From: Roseateles_E cavernae
GTDB lineage: Bacteria; Pseudomonadota; Gammaproteobacteria; Burkholderiales; Burkholderiaceae_C
Reading direction: 5' to 3'
DNA: 64,000 bases
NCBI RefSeq assembly: GCF_040187885.1
Contig: NZ_JBDPLH010000001.1
Coordinates: forward strand, 434,001 to 498,000
Shown: positions 51,052 to 58,922 of the stretch, piece after piece
How positions within the stretch are numbered: position 1 is the first letter of the stretch
Layout: each line of letters opens with the position of its first letter
Notes under the pieces: model-generated
The model's input: only the letters and a program-made list of their open reading frames with translations
Told to the model about the DNA's origin: nothing
The model's database searches: none
Program-made: the position numbers and the translations under genes

Positions 51052-51638
51052 TGCCCAGACTCGATGACGCCGCGCTGGACCTGCTGTTCCGCAACGCGCG
51101 CAGCCACAACGCCTGGCTGGACAAGCCGGTCAGCGCAGCCCAGCTGCATGAGCTCTACGAGCTGATGAAGCTGGGGCCCACCAGTTCCAACGGCTCGCCG
51201 GCCCGCCTGGTCTTCGTCAACAGTGCGGCGGCCAAGGCTCGGCTGGTGCCGTTGATGGCGCCCGGCAACCAGGCCAAGGTGCAGGCGGCACCGGTGAGCG
51301 TGCTGATAGCCTACGACAAGCGCTTTCACGAGCGGCTGCCCCAGCTGTTCCCGCACAACCCGGGCGCCGCCGCGCCGTTCGCAGCCAACCCGGCGCTGGC
51401 CGAGGCCACCGCCTTTCGCAACAGCAGCCTGCAAGGCGCCTACCTGATACTGGCGGCGCGCGCGCTGGGGCTGGACTGCGGACCGATGTCGGGCTTCGAC
51501 GCGGCCGGCGTCAACCGCGAGTTCTTCGGCGGCGAGGTGGTGGTGAATTTCATCTGCTGCCTGGGCTATGGGGATGCGGCGGGCTTGTTTGCGCGGCATC
51601 CGCGCCTCGACTTCGATACGGCCTGCCAGTTGCTGTGA
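51051..51638 (+). CDS. RutE-like nitroreductase-family protein (malonic semialdehyde reductase type)
   Basis: A 195-residue flavin enzyme of the nitroreductase fold. LDLLFRNARSHNAWLDKPVSAAQLHELYELMKLGPTSSNGSPAR, ERLPQLFPHNPG, TAFRNSSLQGAYLILAARALGLDCGPMSGFD and LFARHPRLDFDTACQLL match RutE, which reduces malonic semialdehyde to 3-hydroxypropionate in the Rut pyrimidine pathway. No other rut gene is present, so here it probably reduces another semialdehyde or serves flavin recycling. It is the last gene of the + strand unit; its stop is about 180 nt before the assembly gap. Confidence 0.88.
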   Translation: MPRLDDAALDLLFRNARSHNAWLDKPVSAAQLHELYELMKLGPTSSNGSPARLVFVNSAAAKARLVPLMAPGNQAKVQAAPVSVLIAYDKRFHERLPQLFPHNPGAAAPFAANPALAEATAFRNSSLQGAYLILAARALGLDCGPMSGFDAAGVNREFFGGEVVVNFICCLGYGDAAGLFARHPRLDFDTACQLL

Positions 51639-51993
<355 letters not shown>

Positions 51994-52464
51994 TCACGCA
52001 GGGATCGGCAGCCCGTCCAGCCCCTTGACCTCCTGCAGCGAGAAGCTGGTCCTGACCATCTTGACGCCCGGCAGCCGGCGCAGCTTGTGCTGCATCAGCG
52101 CAGAGTAGGCATCCAGGTCCTGGGCCACGACCACCAGCACGAAGTCCTCGGGGCCGGAGACGCCATGGCACATCACGACCTCGGGGATGTCGCGCACCGC
52201 GCGCTCGAAGTCCAGCGAGTGGCCCTCGTCCTGGCCCTCGATGCTGATGGTCACGAAGGCCATCACCCCATAGCCCAGCGCACGCCGGTCCAGCCGCGCG
52301 TGATAGCCGGCGATCAGGCCGGCATCTTCGAGCCGCTTGATGCGGCGCCAGCAGGGCGATTGCGAGAGCTGGGTCTGCTGCGCCAGCTCCGAGGTGGTCA
52401 GCCGGGCATTGGCCTGCAGGGCTTGCAGCAACAGTCGGTCGGTCGGGTCGATCTCTACTTGCAT
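51994..52464 (-). CDS. Lrp/AsnC-family regulator, KynR-like
   Basis: A 156-residue regulator with an N-terminal HTH (DPTDRLLLQALQANARLTTSELAQQTQLSQSPCWRRIKRLE, about 6-50) and a C-terminal RAM/ligand domain (EVVMCHGVSGPEDFVLVVVAQDLDAYSALMQHKLRRLPGVKMVRTSFSL). It is divergent from kynureninase. In other proteobacteria an Lrp-type regulator (KynR) sits next to kyn genes and activates them in response to kynurenine, so the same role is likely here. The 148-bp shared promoter also contains the GntR-type site 4, suggesting double control. Confidence 0.9.
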   Translation of the reverse strand: MQVEIDPTDRLLLQALQANARLTTSELAQQTQLSQSPCWRRIKRLEDAGLIAGYHARLDRRALGYGVMAFVTISIEGQDEGHSLDFERAVRDIPEVVMCHGVSGPEDFVLVVVAQDLDAYSALMQHKLRRLPGVKMVRTSFSLQEVKGLDGLPIPA

Positions 52465-52570
52465 AAAAAAATCTCCTGAAGCCAGCTTACGGGATCAATT
52501 TGCCCCAAACAAGCATGGGTAGGGTTAGCAGGGTGATAAACAAGACACGCAGTGCATAGACTGGCCTTGT

Positions 52571-52598
52571 TGTATACATAAACACGAATGCAAATACA
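52571..52598. promoter_or_regulatory. Candidate GntR operator pair 4 (lrp / kynU)
   Basis: TGTATACAT (core 52571-52578) lies 34 nt before the kynureninase ATG in the gap shared with the Lrp gene. Exactly 20 bp downstream is CAAATACA (52591-52598), a weaker match (6 of 8 to the TGAATACA variant seen in pair 2). The main 9-mer is identical to those at 37.8, 39.9 and 44.6 kb. As TATACAT also resembles a -10 box, a promoter role is the alternative. Confidence 0.55.
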
Positions 52599-52612
52599 GC
52601 ATTCCAGCCCAT

Positions 52613-53884
52613 ATGAACTCTGCCCTGCCCTCTGTTGCCACCCGCGCGCTGACCCGCGCCGACTGCCAGGCCCTGGACGCCCGTGATCCGCTGGCCGCCT
52701 GCCGCGCGCGCTTCGTCCTGCCCGAGGGCGTGATCTATCTGGACGGCAACTCGCTGGGCGCGATGCCGCGCGCGGTGCCGGCGCGCATGCAGCGCGCAAT
52801 CGAGCAGGAATGGGCCGTGGGCCTGATCCGCTCCTGGAACGATGCCGACTGGTACCCGGCGCCGCAGCGGGTCGGCGGCCAGGTGGCGGCGCTGATCGGC
52901 GCGGCGGCCGACGAGGTCATCATGGCCGACTCGACCTCGGTCAACCTCTTCAAGGTGCTGGTTGCGGCGCTGCGCCTGCGGCCCGGCCGCAAGATCATCC
53001 TCGGCGAGAACGCCAACTTCCCGACCGACGCCTATGTGGCCGGCGGCGTGGCCGAGCTGATGGGGGCCGAGTTCCGCGCGGTCGACGCCGATGCGGTGCT
53101 GGCCGCGCTGGACCAGTACGGCCAGGACGTGGCCATCGTCTCGCTGACCCATGTCAACTACAAGAGCGGCCAGGTCTACGACATGGCAGCCATCACGCGG
53201 CGCGCCCACGAGGTCGGCGCGCTGGTGGTCTGGGATCTGTGCCACACGGCCGGCGCGATGCCTTGCGAGCTGAACACCTGCGAGGCGGACTTCGCGGTGG
53301 GCTGCGGCTACAAATACCTGAACGGCGGCCCCGGTGCGCCGGCCTTTGTGTTCGTCGCGCGGCGCCACCAGGCCGCGGTGCAGCAGCCGCTGACCGGCTG
53401 GCATGGCCATGCCAAGCCCTTTGCCTTTGGCCAGACCTATGCGCCCGGCGCCGGCATGGACCGCATGCTGGTCGGCACCGCGCCGCAGCTGGGCCTGATC
53501 TCGCTGGAGGCGGCGCTGACGGCCTTCGACGGCGTGGACCTGCAGCTGCTGCGCGCCAAGAGCCTGTCGCTGACCGAGACCTTTATCGCGCTGGTCGACC
53601 AGCAGCTGGCCGGCCAGGGCTTCGGCCTGGCGACGCCGCGCGACCCGGCCCTGCGCGGCAGCCAGGTTTCGCTGACCCATGAGCAGGGCTACGCCATCGT
53701 CCAGGCCCTGATCGCGCGCGGCGTGATCGGCGACTTCCGCGCCCCCGACATCCTGCGCTTCGGCTTTGCCGCGCTCTACCTCTGCCACGCCGATGTCTGG
53801 GACGCGGTGGCCGCGCTGCAGACCGTGATGGCCCGGCGCGAATGGGCGCTGCCCGAGCACCAGGCCAAGAAGGCAGTGACCTGA
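52613..53884 (+). CDS. kynU: Kynureninase
   Basis: A 423-residue PLP enzyme that cleaves L-kynurenine (or 3-hydroxykynurenine) to anthranilate (or 3-hydroxyanthranilate) and alanine. The PLP Lys is about 234 in GCGYKYLNGGPG; the binding residues are visible in IYLDGNSLG, SWNDADWYP, ADSTSVNLFK and VWDLCHTAGAMP (Asp contacting the ring). The start is ATG 52613. No kynA or kynB of the common kynBAU set lies beside it; only the hydrolase at 48.8 kb could supply formamidase activity. Its alanine product links to the D-Ala/alanine genes only loosely. Confidence 0.95.
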   Translation: MNSALPSVATRALTRADCQALDARDPLAACRARFVLPEGVIYLDGNSLGAMPRAVPARMQRAIEQEWAVGLIRSWNDADWYPAPQRVGGQVAALIGAAADEVIMADSTSVNLFKVLVAALRLRPGRKIILGENANFPTDAYVAGGVAELMGAEFRAVDADAVLAALDQYGQDVAIVSLTHVNYKSGQVYDMAAITRRAHEVGALVVWDLCHTAGAMPCELNTCEADFAVGCGYKYLNGGPGAPAFVFVARRHQAAVQQPLTGWHGHAKPFAFGQTYAPGAGMDRMLVGTAPQLGLISLEAALTAFDGVDLQLLRAKSLSLTETFIALVDQQLAGQGFGLATPRDPALRGSQVSLTHEQGYAIVQALIARGVIGDFRAPDILRFGFAALYLCHADVWDAVAALQTVMARREWALPEHQAKKAVT

Positions 53885-53954
53885 GTTTTCCGTTTCCCTC
53901 CCTCCCCGCACTCTCCCTGCGCCTCCTCTTACCTACCCCGTCCAGGAGCTTCCC

Positions 53955-55013
53955 ATGAAGATGAAGTTGAAGAAGAGAAGTATCAAGAAGAGTGTGTGGC
54001 CGCTGGCCGCCGCGCTGGCCGCCGGCCCGGCGCTGGCCCAGGTGACGCTGTCCGGTTTCGTCGACATCAATATGGAGCACGCCAAGTCCGGCGGCAAATC
54101 CATCAAGGGTCTCAGCTCCGGCGGCCTGAACACCTCGCGCCTGCAGTTCAAGGCGCAGGAAGACCTGGGCGGCGGCCTCAAGGTCACGGCCGTGCACGAG
54201 ATCACCTTGAAGGCCGACAGCGGCCAGCAGGGCTCGCCGCGCCACACCTATGCGCAGATCGGCGCCAAGGACTGGGGCGAGCTCAGCGCCGGCCGCCGCG
54301 ACCTGCCCTCGGCCGAGATGTATGGCTATATCGACCCGACCTACTCGGGCGACTACAGCCCGATCAGCAACACCATGCTGTACTACGCGCCCTGGCGCGA
54401 GAGCAACGGCCTGTTCTACACGACACCGCGCATCGCCAACTTCCAGGCCCGGCTGGCCGCCACCGCCGGCCGCGAAGACGGCAGCAAGGACGCCCAGGTG
54501 CGCAGCGCCGCCCTCGACTATTTCGCCGGCGAGCTCTACCTGATGGCCGCGGTCGACCAGCAGCACCGCCGCGATCTGTCCGACGCCAAGCAGATGCGGC
54601 GCTCGCGCGACTACTACCTGGGCGGCGTCTACAGCGTCAGCAGCGCGCTGGACCTGACCTTTCTCTACCACCGCTACAACGGCTACTACGCCTACCCGCC
54701 CTATGCGGACTTCACGTCCAAGGGCCAGGACCTGCAGCTGGGCCTGCGCTACGAGTTCAACGCGCAGCAGCGCGTGTTCGCCAGCGTCGTGCGCAAGAAC
54801 GACAAGCTCGACGCCGCGCTGTCCGACGCCACCAGTTGGGTGGCCGGCTATCTCTACGGCTTCTCCAAGCGCACCGACCTCTACGCCATCGTCGGCGCGG
54901 TCAAGCATGCGCGCGACTCGGACATGCGCTTCCCGGTGAGCTTCAACCACGCCAACCCGCTGTCCAACGAAAACCCGCGCGGCCTGCAGCTGGGCCTGCG
55001 CCACAAATTCTGA
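53955..55013 (+). CDS. Gram-negative trimeric porin (Burkholderiales type)
   Basis: A 352-residue outer-membrane porin with a signal peptide (about 1-29, KKSVWPLAAALAAGPALAQ), strand 1 VTLSGFVDINMEH, the LQFKAQEDLGGGLKVTAVHEITLKADSG segment and the C-terminal LQLGLRHKF. It is a relative of the 37.9-kb porin with the same fold but low sequence similarity. It starts 70 nt after kynU behind AGGAG, and 16 nt separate it from the LVIVD-repeat gene, so the kynU promoter may drive it. The upstream gap is pyrimidine-rich. Confidence 0.9.
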   Translation: MKMKLKKRSIKKSVWPLAAALAAGPALAQVTLSGFVDINMEHAKSGGKSIKGLSSGGLNTSRLQFKAQEDLGGGLKVTAVHEITLKADSGQQGSPRHTYAQIGAKDWGELSAGRRDLPSAEMYGYIDPTYSGDYSPISNTMLYYAPWRESNGLFYTTPRIANFQARLAATAGREDGSKDAQVRSAALDYFAGELYLMAAVDQQHRRDLSDAKQMRRSRDYYLGGVYSVSSALDLTFLYHRYNGYYAYPPYADFTSKGQDLQLGLRYEFNAQQRVFASVVRKNDKLDAALSDATSWVAGYLYGFSKRTDLYAIVGAVKHARDSDMRFPVSFNHANPLSNENPRGLQLGLRHKF

Positions 55014-55029
55014 TCGAGGAGATCCCGTC

Positions 55030-56703
55030 ATGAAACTCAAGCTCATCGCGCTGCTGATCAGCGCCGGCCTGGCCCAGCAGGCGCTGGCCCAGACCATCGT
55101 CGCGCCCCCGGCCGGCACGCCCAAGCTGCCGGTCAAGGAGAACCCCGAGTCCGCCAAGGGCATCGCCGGGGAACCGGCAAAACCTGACCCCGCCAGCTAC
55201 GGCCTGAACCCGGCCACCGGCGTCTACAAGCACCCGGCCGAGACCCCCAGCATCGGCGGCACCCATCCCTTCAAGGGCAGCCTGGACCATCTGGACCAGA
55301 GCAGCTATCTGCACAACACCAAGGTCGAGGCCCTGCACCCGGAGATGCTGGGCAGCCCGTACCACAGCTGGCAGACCACGGTGGACATGAACGGCCGCCG
55401 CTATATGGTCATCCACGAGAAGTCCTTCTACAAGGTCTTCGACATCACCGACCCGCGCAAGGCCCAGCTGGTCGCACAGAAGAAATGGGGCTGGGGCAGC
55501 AGCGAGCACCCGTTCGGCCCGCTGACCATCCAGTTCAACGAGAAGCTCGGCAAGCATGTGGCCGTGCAGTGCTACGAAGTGACGCGCTTCGGCATCCTCG
55601 AGAACAAGTACAAGGCCGAGCAGCAGGACAAGATAGACACCATCCGCAAGCAGCCCATCCTGCGCGGCTTCCGCGTCTTCGAGCTGGACGGCCCCGACCC
55701 GGCCCAGTGGAAGAAGCTCTCCGAGCTGCCGCTGGACGCCGGCAGCAGCGCCGACAAGTTCCCTCAGCAGGGCTCGGGCTGCGGCGACATCCCCGTCTAC
55801 TGGGGCGGCAAATATCTGTTCGTCTCGGGGGCGCCGGACGACAGCTTCTCGAACCAGGAATACGCCAACTTCCTCTACAACCAGGCCCAGATGGCGTTTG
55901 ATCTGAGCGACCCGCGCGCACCGAAGCGCCTGTCGACCTGGTGGGTGCCGGGCTCGCGCGTCGGCGAGGAAGAGGAATACAAGAAGAACCCGCGCGTCGG
56001 CAAGAAGACCGCCTGGATGGGCGCGCGCATGCCGCTGTTCATCCCCAAGGATCCCGAGAAGGGCGGCAAGTACGGCTATGCGGCGATGGGCGGCATGGGC
56101 TTCCATGTGATCGACGTCTCCAACCCGGCCAAGCTGACCCGCGTCGGCAAGCTCGACATGCCGGTCAGCCAGGCCGGCACCGAGGGCGACAACATCGACG
56201 TCAGCAAGGTCGAGAAGAGCGGCGTCGTCTACTACAGCGGCTACCCGCTCAACGAAGACTGCTACGAGCCCTACAAGGACATCTACGCGATCGACGTCAA
56301 GAACCCGGCCAGCCCCAAGGTGATCGCCACCCTGCCACGACCCACACCGCCGAAGGGCGCGACCTTCACCGACTACTGCCAGCGCCGCGGCAGCTTCGGC
56401 CCCAAGCGCACGGGCTACTGGCACCAGCCGGGCACGCCCAGCGACCAATACCTGGTCTACGCCTTCTACAACGCCGGCGCCCAGATCTTTGACGTCAGCA
56501 ACCCCGCCGCGCCCAAGATCGCCGGCTACTTCGTGCCGCCGACGGTGGACCCGAAGATGAACCAGCACTTCGGCGACCAGACCCATGGCGTCTTCATCGA
56601 ATGGGACCGCAAGCTGATCTGGGTCTTCACCAACCATGGCGGCTACGCGATCTCCAGCCCGCTGCTGGGCGCGCCGGTCTTCGACCTGCCGGCAAAGAAA
56701 TGA
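55030..56703 (+). CDS. Exported LVIVD-repeat beta-propeller protein
   Basis: A 557-residue periplasmic protein with a signal peptide (MKLKLIALLISAGLAQQALAQ). It contains at least five LVIVD-type repeats: FDITDPRKAQLVA, FDLSDPRAPKRLS, IDVSNPAKLTRVGKL, IDVKNPASPKVIATL and FDVSNPAAPKIAGYF. These build a beta propeller. Four Cys (in VQCYE, GSGCGD, NEDCYE and DYCQRR) could pair as disulfides. It lies between the porin and a cytochrome c whose ATG overlaps its stop, so a periplasmic redox or binding function is likely, but no catalytic motif is known for the family. Confidence 0.8.
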   Translation: MKLKLIALLISAGLAQQALAQTIVAPPAGTPKLPVKENPESAKGIAGEPAKPDPASYGLNPATGVYKHPAETPSIGGTHPFKGSLDHLDQSSYLHNTKVEALHPEMLGSPYHSWQTTVDMNGRRYMVIHEKSFYKVFDITDPRKAQLVAQKKWGWGSSEHPFGPLTIQFNEKLGKHVAVQCYEVTRFGILENKYKAEQQDKIDTIRKQPILRGFRVFELDGPDPAQWKKLSELPLDAGSSADKFPQQGSGCGDIPVYWGGKYLFVSGAPDDSFSNQEYANFLYNQAQMAFDLSDPRAPKRLSTWWVPGSRVGEEEEYKKNPRVGKKTAWMGARMPLFIPKDPEKGGKYGYAAMGGMGFHVIDVSNPAKLTRVGKLDMPVSQAGTEGDNIDVSKVEKSGVVYYSGYPLNEDCYEPYKDIYAIDVKNPASPKVIATLPRPTPPKGATFTDYCQRRGSFGPKRTGYWHQPGTPSDQYLVYAFYNAGAQIFDVSNPAAPKIAGYFVPPTVDPKMNQHFGDQTHGVFIEWDRKLIWVFTNHGGYAISSPLLGAPVFDLPAKK

Positions 56704-57008
56704 TGGCCCGGCGGTCCTGCCTGCTCGCGCTGGCCCTGCCGGCCGCGGCTGCCGCGATGGAGCCGCCGGCCTGGGCCGACAGCTGCGTGCTGTGCCACAC
56801 GTTGACCGAGCCGCTGGCGGGACCGCCTTTTCTGCGCATTGCCGAGCGCTACCGGGGCCAGCCCGGCGCGCTGGCCCATCTAAAGCAAAGCATTCTCGAA
56901 GGCAGCAGCGGCATCTGGGGCACCGCGCGCATGCCGGCCAACACGCAGCTCAGCCCGGCCCAGGCCGAGCAGGCGGCGCGCTGGCTTCTTTCCCTGCCCA
57001 CCCCCTGA
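56703..57008 (+). CDS. Small periplasmic c-type cytochrome
   Basis: A 101-residue cytochrome with a signal peptide (about 1-25) and a single heme site CVLCH (Cys28, Cys31, His32); the sixth ligand is likely Met77 in TARMPANTQL. It is c5/c551-like and small. ATG 56703 shares a base with the LVIVD stop (TGATG); ATG 56700 is the alternative. Its tight coupling suggests that the cytochrome takes electrons from, or gives them to, the LVIVD protein in the periplasm. Confidence 0.9.
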   Translation: MARRSCLLALALPAAAAAMEPPAWADSCVLCHTLTEPLAGPPFLRIAERYRGQPGALAHLKQSILEGSSGIWGTARMPANTQLSPAQAEQAARWLLSLPTP

Positions 57009-57046
57009 GCCTGCAGCGGCTTACTCTCAACCGGAGCACAACCACC

Positions 57047-58195
57047 ATGCAAACCCAACGTCCTCATCACACCATCGCCGCCGCCGTGCTGGCACTCTGC
57101 TGCGGCACCGTGCTGGCCCAGGAGCAGGTCGTCAAGATCGGCCATGTCGGGCCGACCAGCGGCCCCATCGCCCATCTGGGCAAGGACAACGAGCTGGGCG
57201 CCCGCCTGGCGATCCAGGAACTCAATGCCAAGGGCGTCGTGATCGGCGGCAAGAAGGTGCGGCTGGAGCTGATGGGCGAGGACGATGCCGGCGATCCCAA
57301 GCAGGGCACCCAGGCCGCGCAGAAGCTGGCCGACGCCAAGGTCAACGGCGTGGTCGGCCATCTGAACTCGGGCACCACGATTCCGGCGTCCAAGGTCTAT
57401 GCCGATGCCGGCATTCCGCAGATCAGCCCCTCGTCCACCAACCCCAAGTTCACCCGCAACGGCTACAAGACCGCCTTCCGCGTCGTTGCCGACGATGTGC
57501 ACCTGGGCGGCACCCTGGGCCGCTATGCGGTCAAGGAGCTGAAGGGCCAGTCCATCGCCATCATCGACGACCGCACCGCCTACGGCCAGGGCGTGGCCGA
57601 TGAGTTCGAGAAGGGTGCCAAGGCCAGCGGCGGCAAGATCGTCGGCCGCGAATTCACCAATGACAAGGCCACCGACTTCAGCGCCATCCTGACCACCCTG
57701 AAGTCCAAGAAGCCCGATGTGGTGTTCTTCGGCGGCATGGACGCGGTGGCCGGCCCGATGCTGCGCCAGATGAAGGCCCTGGGCCTGAACATCAAGCTGA
57801 TCGGCGGCGACGGCATCTGCACCGCCGAGCTGCCCAAGCTGGCGGCCGGCACCATGGCCGACGGCCAGGTCTTCTGCGCCGAGGCCGGCGGCGTCGACGC
57901 GACGCAGAAAAAGGCGATGGAGGACTTCCGCGCCCGCTTCAAGGCCTATTCCAAGCTGGAGGTGCAGGTCTATGCGCCCTATTCCTACGACGCGGTGGGC
58001 GTGCTGGTCGCGGCCATGGTCAAGGCCGGCTCGGCCGAGCCGGCCAAGTACCTGCCGGTGCTGGCCAAGACCGAGGGCTACCCCGGCGTGACCGGCAGCA
58101 TCGGCTTCGACAGCAAGGGCGACATCAAGAACGGCGCACTGACCCTCTACACCTACAAGGCCGGCGCACGCGAGGCGCTGGCCGTGGTGCGTTGA
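57047..58195 (+). CDS. Branched-chain amino acid-type ABC binding protein (LivK), orphan
   Basis: A 382-residue periplasmic binding protein of type I: signal peptide (about 1-26, ending GTVLAQ), VVKIGHVGPTSGPIAHLGKDNELGARLAIQELNAKG, GVVGHLNSGTTIPASKVYADAGIPQISPSST and YDAVGVLVAAMVKAGSAEPAKY. Such proteins bind Leu/Ile/Val, amides or aromatic acids. No livHMGF genes follow; the downstream gene is a convergent phosphatase. It is 38 nt after the cytochrome gene, so the receptor is co-transcribed with the porin, LVIVD and cytochrome genes. Confidence 0.9.
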   Translation: MQTQRPHHTIAAAVLALCCGTVLAQEQVVKIGHVGPTSGPIAHLGKDNELGARLAIQELNAKGVVIGGKKVRLELMGEDDAGDPKQGTQAAQKLADAKVNGVVGHLNSGTTIPASKVYADAGIPQISPSSTNPKFTRNGYKTAFRVVADDVHLGGTLGRYAVKELKGQSIAIIDDRTAYGQGVADEFEKGAKASGGKIVGREFTNDKATDFSAILTTLKSKKPDVVFFGGMDAVAGPMLRQMKALGLNIKLIGGDGICTAELPKLAAGTMADGQVFCAEAGGVDATQKKAMEDFRARFKAYSKLEVQVYAPYSYDAVGVLVAAMVKAGSAEPAKYLPVLAKTEGYPGVTGSIGFDSKGDIKNGALTLYTYKAGAREALAVVR

Positions 58196-58232
58196 TCGAC
58201 AGGCAGTTGTGAAGCCCCCGGGCCCCGGGCCG

Positions 58233-58922
58233 TCAGCGCATGGGGAGAGCGTGCGATGGCGGCTCGGTGCCCGGGTTCTTCCTGGCCGGCGCCCAGCGCG
58301 CGGCCAGCACCGACAGGGTCCAGCAAAGCCAGGCCGACCAGGCGCTGTGGCTGGCGAAATGCGCGCCGCGCGCCAGCTGGGCCCAGCCAAAGGCCGTGCC
58401 CAGCAGCAGGGTGGCCGCCAGGTAGCGGCGCGCGCGCCGCCGGTCATGGTCGCGCCATTGGAAATAGAGCCCGAAGAAGGCAAAACCCGACACCGCATGG
58501 CCCGAGGGGAAACAGTGGCCCGGGCCGCCATCGGTCACGCCCAACAGCCAATGCGGCACATAGGCGACGCTGCCGCCGAACTCGGCCAGGCTCCAGGGGC
58601 AGCTGCTGGCGCTCTGGCTCTTCAGCGCCGGCACCAGCAGCGCACAAGCCAGCATCACCGCCAGCCAGTAGCCGCGCTCGGCCCGCCCCGGCCCATCGGC
58701 CGGCGGGTGCACGACTTGCCAGGCCAGCAGGGCCAGCCCGACCAGGCCCAGCAGCCGGCCGCCCTCGTGCAGCAGATCGCGGGTCAGCCAGGCGTCGCGC
58801 CAGGCAAAGCCGGCCGGACCGCCGTAGAGCCGGCTCAGGCCCAGGTCCCAGCCCAGCAGCTCCCACAGCAGCAAGGCCGCCAGCGCGAGCCCGGTGAGCC
58901 GGGCATCGGCGCCGCGCCTCAT
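58233..58922 (-). CDS. PAP2-family membrane phosphatase
   Basis: A 229-residue inner-membrane phosphatase with about six hydrophobic segments. Phosphatase motif 2 is FPSGHAVSG (about 138-146) and motif 3 is ARGAHFASHSAWSAW (His as nucleophile, about 194); motif 1 is degenerate (ALKSQSASSCPWSL, Lys but no Arg-Pro). It may dephosphorylate lipid A or undecaprenyl diphosphate (LpxE/LpxT-like). It starts inside the stop of eptA (ATGA), forming a two-gene envelope operon. Confidence 0.88.
   Translation of the reverse strand: MRRGADARLTGLALAALLLWELLGWDLGLSRLYGGPAGFAWRDAWLTRDLLHEGGRLLGLVGLALLAWQVVHPPADGPGRAERGYWLAVMLACALLVPALKSQSASSCPWSLAEFGGSVAYVPHWLLGVTDGGPGHCFPSGHAVSGFAFFGLYFQWRDHDRRRARRYLAATLLLGTAFGWAQLARGAHFASHSAWSAWLCWTLSVLAARWAPARKNPGTEPPSHALPMR

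Noticed and set aside
51051..51638. Rut pyrimidine degradation cluster
   Set aside because: Only a RutE-like protein and a RidA protein are present; rutA, rutB, rutD, rutF and rutG are absent.
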